DNA of 21,799 bases from Anaerolineae bacterium. Lineage in GTDB: Bacteria > Chloroflexota > Anaerolineae > JACIWR01. The notes under the pieces were generated by a model, which saw only the letters and a program-made list of their open reading frames with translations, was not told the DNA's origin and made no database searches. This document shows positions 13,133 through 18,877 of the stretch, piece by piece. The position numbers and the translations under genes are program-made. Location: the NCBI GenBank assembly GCA_021162125.1, contig JAGGZG010000237.1:1-21799 (forward strand). The letters run 5' to 3'. Positions within the stretch are counted from its first letter, which is position 1. Each line of letters starts with the position of its first letter.

Positions 13133-13414
13133 ATGGAACAAAAAGAGATCATCACCCGGCTGCGCAAGGTGGAAGGGCAGGTGCGGGGCTTGCAGCGGAT
13201 GGTCAAAGAGGGACAGGATTGCGAGGCGATCATCACCCAGTTGATGGCCGCCCGTTCTGCTTTGGATAAGGTGGGAGTTTCCATCGTCACCAATCACCTG
13301 GAGCAGTGTCTGTCTAGCCCGAATTCTCAGCACCAGGTCGAGCGTATGCTTAATCTGGTGTTTTCCCGCTACGCCACGTCGTCGTCCGGCGAGGGACAAG
13401 CAACCGAGGGTTAG
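13133..13414 (+). CDS. CsoR-family metal-sensing transcriptional repressor
   Basis: A 93-residue all-helical DUF156 regulator. The N-terminal helix ITRLRKVEGQVRGLQRMV is the family signature for DNA contact. Cys30, His55 and Cys59 have the Cx24Hx3C spacing of the Cu(I) site of CsoR. The histidine separates it from persulfide-sensing CstR (Cys-Cys) and from RcnR/FrmR patterns. Copper sensing is thus the best guess, although no copper ATPase or chaperone gene is in the window. I start it at the ATG at 13133, with GAGGGGG upstream. A TTG at 13103 also opens the frame. A TTGACA-17-TAAGAT promoter with an operator-like site precedes it. Thioredoxin follows after 96 bases and may be in the same transcript. 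Confidence 0.9.
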   Translation: MEQKEIITRLRKVEGQVRGLQRMVKEGQDCEAIITQLMAARSALDKVGVSIVTNHLEQCLSSPNSQHQVERMLNLVFSRYATSSSGEGQATEG

Positions 13415-13510
13415 GCAGAGTTTGTTAGCGTGCACAAGTTAGGGGCAGGATTTACAAAGTCTCTGGGACTTCGTGAATCTGCGCAAGAATAATTTTGTAA
13501 GGAGAAATAC

Positions 13511-13837
13511 ATGGCAGAACCAATCGTTGTTACCGATGATACGTTTGAGACAGAAGTGGTGAAATCACCTATTCCTGTACTGGTGGATTTCTGGGCTGCC
13601 TGGTGTATGCCTTGCCGGATGGTCGCCCCGATCTTGAAAGAGATTGCCGCCGAGACCGAGGGCCGGCTCAAAGTGGCCAAGCTGGACGTGGATCAGAACC
13701 CCCGGACCGCGACCCGGTTTGGAATAATGAGCATCCCCACGCTCATGCTGTTCAAGAACGGTAAGCTAGTAGAGCGCCTGGTGGGGGCTATGCCGAAGCA
13801 GCGGTTGATGGAGAAAATCAAGCCCCACCTCGATTGA
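13511..13837 (+). CDS. trxA: Thioredoxin
   Basis: A 108-residue thioredoxin, normal in length. The active site is WCMPC (Cys32 and Cys35), in place of the usual WCGPC. VDFWAAWC precedes it, LDVDQNPRTATRFGIMSIPT follows, and the cis-proline is Pro76. Thioredoxin reduces protein disulfides in the cytoplasm with electrons from thioredoxin reductase, which is not in the window. Met at the second dipeptide position suggests a somewhat shifted redox potential. AAGGAGAAATAC before the ATG is a good ribosome-binding site. It follows the CsoR gene by 96 bases, so metal or redox stress control is possible. Its stop overlaps the T-box promoter. Confidence 0.95.
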   Translation: MAEPIVVTDDTFETEVVKSPIPVLVDFWAAWCMPCRMVAPILKEIAAETEGRLKVAKLDVDQNPRTATRFGIMSIPTLMLFKNGKLVERLVGAMPKQRLMEKIKPHLD

Positions 13838-13862
13838 CTTTTGAGTCAAATTGTGATATACT
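13834..13862 (+). promoter_or_regulatory. Predicted promoter of the T-box operon
   Basis: TTGACT (13834-13839), 17-base spacer, TATACT (13857-13862), overlapping the thioredoxin stop codon. The -35 box is one arm of a small inverted repeat, TTGACT-TTTG-AGTCAA. Transcription should start near 13869, just before the T-box leader. Confidence 0.75.
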
Positions 13863-14118
13863 ATTCGACAAGTACATAATTACAAAGACGTTGAACAGGA
13901 CTAGTAGGCGTTCAAACGCAGGACAGAGAGCCGGGGATAGGTGGAAGCCCGGTACTGGCGCGGACGTCGAATGGGCCTGGGAGTTGCAGGCGGAAAGTCA
14001 CACGTGTGACGAGTATGCTGTGCCGGAGTCGCCACCGTTATCAGGGCTGAGGGTATCGGGGAGCCAGGAGCGCTCTCCTGTACCTGCAAATGAGTGAGGC
14101 TGGCTCACCGGATATATT

Positions 14119-14141
14119 CCCGCCGTTCACGGCGGGTTTTT
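14119..14141 (+). terminator. Terminator-like hairpin inside the T-box leader (stem III position)
   Basis: CCCGCCG-TTCA-CGGCGGG is a perfect 7-bp GC stem followed by TTTTT. It lies upstream of the T-box sequence, where stem III is expected. The T-run makes it look like a second intrinsic terminator. Confidence 0.6.
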
Positions 14142-14193
14142 GTTTCTGAAAAGTCCGCCAGCCTAATGAGGGTGGCACCACGGGTGTGATGCG

Positions 14194-14227
14194 AGCTCCC
14201 GTCCCTTGAGGGGATGGGAGCTTTTTG
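14194..14227 (+). terminator. T-box leader terminator
   Basis: AGCTCCCGTCCC pairs with GGGATGGGAGCT (one G-T wobble) around a short TTGAG-type loop, followed by TTTTT. The 5' arm contains CCCGT, which would instead pair with ACGGG of the T-box in the tRNA-bound state. Confidence 0.9.
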
Positions 14228-14275
14228 TTTCGGACTGGCATGATCTTATGCGAAAAAGGGAAAGGAGGGTCTAAC

Positions 14276-14992
14276 ATGCACCTCCTCAGGGTCAAAATCA
14301 ACAGTGATGACTATCCCACCAGTCGTTGCTATCCGTTCAACATCCCAGTTCTGAGGAACACCTCAGAATTGATATTCAACAAGCCCATCGCTTTCTTCGT
14401 GGGTGAGAACGGGTCGGGGAAGTCCACTTTACTAGACGCCATCACCAGAAAGTGTGGCATCTATATATGGGACAAGCCCAGGCGACACGTCGCCCATAAC
14501 AATCCCTACGAGACCCGTCTGGCAGACTATATCACCGTGACCTGGGCAAACGGGAGTGTGCCGGGTTCCCTTTTCAGGGCCGAGACGTTTCGGGACTTCG
14601 CCGACTTTCTTGACGACGTGGCCCTTTGCGATCCTGGCCGCTTGAAGTACCACGGCGGTCACATTCTCAATACGCTGTCGCACGGCGAGGCGATCCTGAG
14701 CTACTTCAGCGGTCGTTATCACATCAGGGGGCTCTATCTTCTCGACGAACCCGAGGCCGCGTTTTCACCCTCAAGTCAGGTGAGGTTCCTGAAACTGCTT
14801 CAACGGCTGGAGGCGGCCGGTCACGCTCAGTTCATCATGGCCACCCACTCCCCAATCCTGCTGGCCTATCCGGGGGCTCAGATCTTTAGTTTCGACTCGT
14901 CCCGCATCGAGGAGGTGAACTACGAAGACACCACACACTACAGGCTTTACAAACAGTTTTTCACCGACCGGAGCGCGTTTCTGGAAACGTGA
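14276..14992 (+). CDS. AAA/ABC-type ATPase, stand-alone predicted ATPase
   Basis: A 238-residue soluble ATPase of the AAA_21/AAA_23-like, ABC-related type. Walker A is GENGSGKST (43-51), a signature-like motif is LSHGE (134-138), Walker B is LYLLDEPE (153-160) with the catalytic glutamate, and the H-loop is MATHSPIL (His191). The C-terminus YEDTTHYRLYKQFF recalls the ATP-binding toxin or retron-type predicted ATPases and lone ABC-like ATPases. There are no membrane segments and no permease gene beside it. The ATG at 14276 has AAAGGAGGG upstream. It lies directly after the Trp T-box terminator and before TrpB2 on the same strand, so Trp starvation should raise its expression. Its function is unknown; a role linked to tryptophan or translation is only suggested by context. 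Confidence 0.85.
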   Translation: MHLLRVKINSDDYPTSRCYPFNIPVLRNTSELIFNKPIAFFVGENGSGKSTLLDAITRKCGIYIWDKPRRHVAHNNPYETRLADYITVTWANGSVPGSLFRAETFRDFADFLDDVALCDPGRLKYHGGHILNTLSHGEAILSYFSGRYHIRGLYLLDEPEAAFSPSSQVRFLKLLQRLEAAGHAQFIMATHSPILLAYPGAQIFSFDSSRIEEVNYEDTTHYRLYKQFFTDRSAFLET

Positions 14993-15009
14993 TCGGGGGT
15001 AAGGTTATA

Positions 15010-15095
15010 GGGAGTAGGGAATAGGAAGTATGAAGTAAGAAGTAGGGAGTTGAGGAACGGCTTCCCATACTCCTTACACCGTACTTCTTACTCCC
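15010..15095. repeat. Heptamer tandem repeats, direct then inverted
   Basis: Six heptamers (GGGAGTA, GGGAATA, GGAAGTA, TGAAGTA, AGAAGTA, GGGAGTT) run from 15010 to 15051. Four inverted ones (TACTCCT, TACACCG, TACTTCT, TACTCCC) run from 15068 to 15095. The two halves could fold back imperfectly in the ATPase-trpB transcript. The consensus is GGAAGTA-like. Confidence 0.8.
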
Positions 15096-15120
15096 CATCG
15101 AAAGGAGGAAAGCTATCGAG

Positions 15121-15192
15121 AGAAGTAGGCAAGTGAGCAAGGGGGCAAGTAAGCAAGTAGACAAGTGAGCAAGTGGATAAGTAGACGAAGGA
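15121..15192. repeat. Octamer tandem repeats before trpB2
   Basis: Nine degenerate 8-base units in exact phase: AGAAGTAG, GCAAGTGA, GCAAGGGG, GCAAGTAA, GCAAGTAG, ACAAGTGA, GCAAGTGG, ATAAGTAG, ACGAAGGA. The last unit leads into the ribosome-binding site of trpB2. The transcript is purine-rich and should be unstructured. Confidence 0.85.
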
Positions 15193-15202
15193 GGAACAAA
15201 CG

Positions 15203-16567
15203 ATGGCGCAGTACAAATATCTGCTGGAAGAAAAGGATTTGCCTACCCATTGGTACAACGTGATCCCGGACATGAAGACGCCGCCACCCCCGTACCGGCA
15301 TCCGGTGACACTGAAGCTGATGACGCCCGACGATCTGGCCCCGGTCTTCCCCCAGGCGCTGATCATGCAAGAGGCGAGCCAGGAGCGGTGGATCGAGATC
15401 CCGGACGAGGTACGGGATGTGCTCAAAATGTGGCGTCCTTCCCCTCTCTACCGCGCTGCCCGGTGGGAGAGGGCCCTGGACACCCCGGCCAAAATCTACT
15501 ACAAATGGGAGGGCGTCAGTCCGCCAGGCAGCCACAAACCGAACACCGCTGTGGCCCAGTGCTACTACGCTAAGGAAGAAGGTCTGGAGGGCCTGGCCAC
15601 CGAGACGGGGGCCGGCCAGTGGGGCAGTGCCCTGTGTTTCGCCACCCAACTTTTTGGCCTGAAGGTTAAAGTCTTCATGGTCACGATCAGTTATCACCAG
15701 AAGCCCTACCGGCGTATCGCCATGGAGACGTGGGGGGGCAACGTCGTCCCCAGCCCCAGTTCGGAGACCAAGGCCGGCCGGGACATCCTGGCCGTGGACC
15801 CGGAGACCTCGGGCAGTCTGGGTATCGCCATCAGCGAGGCTATTGAGTACGCCGTCACCCACGACGGGTGGAAGTACTCCCTGGGCAGCGTGGTCAACTT
15901 CGTCCTCCTGCACCAGACGGTCGTCGGGATGGAGGCCAGGAAGCAGATGGAGATGGCGGGCGATTACCCGGACATCCTCATCGGCTGCGTCGGCGGCGGT
16001 AGTAATTTCGCCGGTCTCTTTTTGCCCTTCATAAAGGACAAGTTGGACGGCAGCAAACCGGACTTGCGGGTCATCAACGTGGAGTCTACCGCCTGCCCCA
16101 GCCTGACGAGGGGCATCTACGCCTACGACTGGGGCGACACGGCCAAGACAGGGCCGGTGGCCAAGATGCACACCGTGGGCCACGGGTTCATCCCCGCTCC
16201 CGTTCACGCGGGAGGGCTGCGCTACCACGGTATGGCGCCCATCATCTGCCGTCTCCTGGAGGATGGGTTCGTGGAAGCCCGCGCCTACCACCAGAACGCG
16301 GTCTTTGAGGCAGCAGAGAGCTTCGCCCGGGCAGAGGGCTTTATCGTGGCTCCTGAGACGGCCCATGCTATCAAAGCCGTCTACGATGAGGCCCTGGCCT
16401 GCAGGGAGTCGGGTGAGGCGAAGGTCATCCTCTTCAACAACAGCGGCCACGGCCATTTCGACCTGGCGGCCTACGACGCCTACCATCGGCGGGAACTCCC
16501 CGACTACGCGCTCGAGGAGGAGAAGATCCAGCAAGCCCTGGCAGAATTGCCCCAGGTTCCGGAGTGA
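15203..16567 (+). CDS. trpB: Tryptophan synthase beta chain, TrpB2 type
   Basis: A 454-residue PLP enzyme that condenses indole with L-serine to L-tryptophan. The long N-terminus and the motifs are those of TrpB2: YYKWEGVSPPGSHKPNTA with the Schiff-base lysine Lys112, ATETGAGQWGSA with the catalytic Glu134, GCVGGGSNFAG as the PLP phosphate loop (264-268), PETAHAIKAV, and NNSGHGHFD with Ser414 facing the pyridine nitrogen. TrpB2 proteins work alone or with a poor TrpA contact and are thought to salvage indole. No trpA or other trp genes are nearby. ATG follows GAAGGAGGAACAAACG. The upstream Trp T-box likely controls it through the ATPase cotranscript. A symmetric terminator follows at 16593-16625. 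Confidence 0.96.
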   Translation: MAQYKYLLEEKDLPTHWYNVIPDMKTPPPPYRHPVTLKLMTPDDLAPVFPQALIMQEASQERWIEIPDEVRDVLKMWRPSPLYRAARWERALDTPAKIYYKWEGVSPPGSHKPNTAVAQCYYAKEEGLEGLATETGAGQWGSALCFATQLFGLKVKVFMVTISYHQKPYRRIAMETWGGNVVPSPSSETKAGRDILAVDPETSGSLGIAISEAIEYAVTHDGWKYSLGSVVNFVLLHQTVVGMEARKQMEMAGDYPDILIGCVGGGSNFAGLFLPFIKDKLDGSKPDLRVINVESTACPSLTRGIYAYDWGDTAKTGPVAKMHTVGHGFIPAPVHAGGLRYHGMAPIICRLLEDGFVEARAYHQNAVFEAAESFARAEGFIVAPETAHAIKAVYDEALACRESGEAKVILFNNSGHGHFDLAAYDAYHRRELPDYALEEEKIQQALAELPQVPE

Positions 16568-16592
16568 GCAGGTAGACAGGGGGCAACCATTC

Positions 16593-16625
16593 AAGTGACC
16601 GGCACTTCTCAAGTGCCGGTCACTT
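16593..16625. terminator. Symmetric hairpin between convergent trpB2 and hppA
   Basis: AAGTGACCGGCACTT, loop CTC, AAGTGCCGGTCACTT is a perfect 15-bp stem. Both genes run toward it, so it probably ends transcription from both sides. T-runs are short (TTTATTA on the plus side). Confidence 0.75.
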
Positions 16626-16627
16626 TA

Positions 16628-18706
16628 TTACCACTTCACGCCATAGGCGACGAAGAGGGGCAGCAAGGTAATAGCCAGTATGTTCTGCAATTTGATGAGA
16701 ATGTGCAGGGAGGGACCGGCAGTGTCCTTGAGCGGGTCGCCGAAGGTATCGCCGGTCACTGCGGCGCGGTGCGTCTCCGAACCTTTCCCGCCGTAGTGCC
16801 CGTCCTCGATGTACTTTTTGGCGTTGTCCCAAGCACCACCGGCGTTGAACATGAAGGTGGCCAGGAGTGCGCCCACGATTTTGACCGCGATTAGGTACGC
16901 GGCCAGGGCCCAGATGCCCAGGACGAAACCCACGATTATCGGCACGATTGTGCCCACCAGGGTGGGTAGGATCATGTGCCACAGGGCGTTACGGGTAGTA
17001 ATGTCCACGCAGCGAGCGTAGTCGGGTTTAGCTTTGCCCTGCAGCAGGCCGGGGATCTCGCGGAACTGGCGGCGCACTTCCTCGACTACTTTATAAGCGG
17101 TGACCCCGACGGCACGGATGGTGAAGGCGGAGAAGATGAAGGGCACGGTCGCGCCGATCATCATGGCTACGATGTTCACTGGATTGACGACGACCACCGG
17201 GATGTTTTGCACGTTTGTCAGACTTATCCCGGTGAGCTTGGCCGCCTCCACCAGGTAGGCGAACATGACCACCACGCTGGTCATCAACGCGCAGGCCATA
17301 CCATAGCCCTTGGTGATGGCTTTGGTGATATTCCCTGCCGCGTCGAGAGCGTCACCGGCGCGGCGCACCTCCGTTCCCAGACCGGCCATCTCAGCGATGC
17401 CGCCGGCGTTGTCGGCGATGGGGCCGAAGGCGTCCGAGGCCATGATGATGCCTTGCATTTCATTGATGCCCAGGGTGGCGGTGGTGAGGGCAAAGATCCC
17501 ACTCATCCACCCTCCACCGATGATGTAGGCTGCCAGGGTGACCCCCCCGATGGTCAGGATGGGCAGGCCGACGCTCTCCATGCCGTAGGAGAAACCGCTC
17601 ATGATGTTGAGGGCGGAACCGCTGCGTGAGGCTTTGGCAATCTCCTGTACTGGCTTCTGGTCAATGCTGGTGTAATATTGGATGATGAGCGAGACGGCTA
17701 TGGCGGCGCCCAGGCCCAGGGTCAGGCTCCAGAAAATGGGATAACTCTCCATGACAACCACGCCCAGGATCCAGAATGAGATTAGAGAGAAGACCCCGGT
17801 AACTGCCAGCCCGATGTTCACAGCGGCGATGGGGCTGCGCTTCTCGCTGCCTTTCACGGCTATGATGCCGAGGATGGCCCCCATTGCGCCGATGGCCTGG
17901 GTAAGGAGTGGGAACAGCAAGGCCACCCAACTGTGGCTCTTGTACAGGCTGATGAACGCTGTGCTCACGATCATGGTAGCAATTAGGTTATCCGTTCCTG
18001 ATTCGAAAAGGTCGGCGCCACGGCCGGCGCAGTCTCCCACGTTATCGCCCACCAGGTCGGCGATCACCGCCGCGTTGCGTGGATCGTCCTCCGGGATGCC
18101 AACCTCCACTTTGCCCACCAGGTCGGCGCCGACATCGGCTGCTTTGGTGTAAATACCGCCACCAAGCTGCGCAAACAGCGCGGATAGGCTGGCTCCAAAG
18201 CCAAATCCGACCAGCAAGTGGACAGTCTCCGGCGCATTTTCGGGCGTGACGCCGAAGAGGATAAACAACAACGAGACGCCCAGCAGGTTCAGGGCCACGA
18301 TGGTCAGGCCCATCGTCCCCCCGCCACGGAAAGCGACGGTGAGGGCTTTGGCTGGTGAGCTGCGCGCGGCCTGGGTGGTGCGCACGTTAGCCCGCACGGC
18401 GGCATTCATGCCGATGAACACGGCAACCATCGAAAACAGTGCACCCATCACGAACCCGAAAGCGATCTGCCACTTGCCCATTGTGACCCAGAGGATTGCG
18501 GCCAGCGCGATCACGAATGGCGCAATGGTCATGAACTCGCGCCGCAGGAAGGCGTTAGCTCCCTCTTGAATGTAGGACGCAATCTCGCGCATCCGTGGCG
18601 AGCCGGGATCTTGTTTATTGACCCACTGGAAAAGGATGGCGACAAAGGCCAGGGTGATCAGTCCAAATAGGGGGGCGAGAAATCTTACCAGCGTTGTCAG
18701 GGGCAT
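16628..18706 (-). CDS. hppA: K+-independent membrane-bound proton-translocating pyrophosphatase
   Basis: A 692-residue, about 16-helix enzyme that couples PPi hydrolysis to H+ pumping. The substrate motifs are intact: GGGIYTKAADVGADLVGKVE (182-201), DDPRNAAVIADLVGDNVGD (207-225), the GRGADLFES block, SDAFGPIADNAGG, and the C-terminal MFNAGGAWDNAKKYIE and GDTFGDPLKDTAGPSLH. GNITKAITKG (459-467) has Lys462 and Thr465, the pair that marks K+-independent, H+-pumping enzymes. One variation is LVGDNVGD where NVGDNVGD is usual. The ATG at 18706 with AAAGGAGATACCC fits. The frame is open upstream to 18835, but that part is the leader. It has its own promoter at 18848-18876 and a terminator-like hairpin between promoter and start. 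Confidence 0.97.
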   Translation of the reverse strand: MPLTTLVRFLAPLFGLITLAFVAILFQWVNKQDPGSPRMREIASYIQEGANAFLRREFMTIAPFVIALAAILWVTMGKWQIAFGFVMGALFSMVAVFIGMNAAVRANVRTTQAARSSPAKALTVAFRGGGTMGLTIVALNLLGVSLLFILFGVTPENAPETVHLLVGFGFGASLSALFAQLGGGIYTKAADVGADLVGKVEVGIPEDDPRNAAVIADLVGDNVGDCAGRGADLFESGTDNLIATMIVSTAFISLYKSHSWVALLFPLLTQAIGAMGAILGIIAVKGSEKRSPIAAVNIGLAVTGVFSLISFWILGVVVMESYPIFWSLTLGLGAAIAVSLIIQYYTSIDQKPVQEIAKASRSGSALNIMSGFSYGMESVGLPILTIGGVTLAAYIIGGGWMSGIFALTTATLGINEMQGIIMASDAFGPIADNAGGIAEMAGLGTEVRRAGDALDAAGNITKAITKGYGMACALMTSVVVMFAYLVEAAKLTGISLTNVQNIPVVVVNPVNIVAMMIGATVPFIFSAFTIRAVGVTAYKVVEEVRRQFREIPGLLQGKAKPDYARCVDITTRNALWHMILPTLVGTIVPIIVGFVLGIWALAAYLIAVKIVGALLATFMFNAGGAWDNAKKYIEDGHYGGKGSETHRAAVTGDTFGDPLKDTAGPSLHILIKLQNILAITLLPLFVAYGVKW

Positions 18707-18743
18707 GGGTATCTCCTTTGATAGCTCAGTATTAGGCCCAATC

Positions 18744-18785
18744 AAAAAGACCTCTACCTCAACAGGCAGAAGCAGATAGAGGTCT
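18744..18785 (-). terminator. Terminator-like hairpin in the hppA leader
   Basis: On the minus strand AGACCTCTATCT pairs with AGGTAGAGGTCT (12 bp with one G-U) around a 14-base loop, followed by TTTTT. It lies about 38 bases before the hppA start codon and downstream of the predicted promoter, so it could attenuate hppA. It could also just terminate the upstream glycosyltransferase transcript. Confidence 0.75.
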
Positions 18786-18847
18786 GTGGCCCAGAGCGAA
18801 CAGTTTGCCGGACGCCTGCGTCCGCCAGGCCTCACACAACGGGCGCA

Positions 18848-18876
18848 ATTCTATCCGAACTGAAAGGAAAAGTCAA
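18848..18876 (-). promoter_or_regulatory. Predicted promoter for hppA
   Basis: On the minus strand TTGACT (18871-18876), a 17-base spacer and TAGAAT (18848-18853). The -35 box sits right at the stop of the preceding glycosyltransferase gene. The leader would be about 135 bases and contains a GC-rich small palindrome (GGACGCAGGCGTCC, near 18808-18825) before the terminator-like hairpin. Confidence 0.7.
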
Positions 18877-18877
18877 A

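Larger units (their letters stand above)
13885..14227 (+). ncRNA. T-box riboswitch, tryptophan-type (TGG specifier)
   Basis: The T-box leader senses uncharged tRNA. Stem I shows AGTA (13901-13904, loop E 5' side), AGAGAG (13925-13930), GGTGGAAGCCCGG, and on the return strand GAA directly followed by TGG (13972-13974), which is the Trp codon and the predicted specifier. The T-box sequence AGGGTGGCACCACGGG is at 14169-14184. Its TGGC bulge would pair with the 3' end of a tRNA whose discriminator is G, as in bacterial tRNA-Trp. ACGGG (14180-14184) can pair with CCCGT (14198-14202) to form the antiterminator. The competing terminator follows. An extra hairpin with T5 (14119-14141) sits in the stem III position. 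Downstream are an ATPase gene and a TrpB2 gene, consistent with Trp control. Confidence 0.93.

Noticed and set aside
13921..14090. Cobalamin riboswitch (GGTGGAAGCCCGG and GAGCCAGGAGC resemble parts of the B12 consensus)
   Set aside because: The same bases fit T-box stem I better, and a canonical T-box sequence, antiterminator and terminator follow at the expected distance. No B12-related gene is downstream.
15121..15192. CRISPR array
   Set aside because: The units are 8 bases long without spacers, so this is a simple tandem repeat.
15113..16612. Minus-strand open frame of about 500 codons opposite trpB2
   Set aside because: The plus strand encodes an intact TrpB2 with all catalytic motifs. 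The antisense product resembles no family and runs through the octamer repeats.
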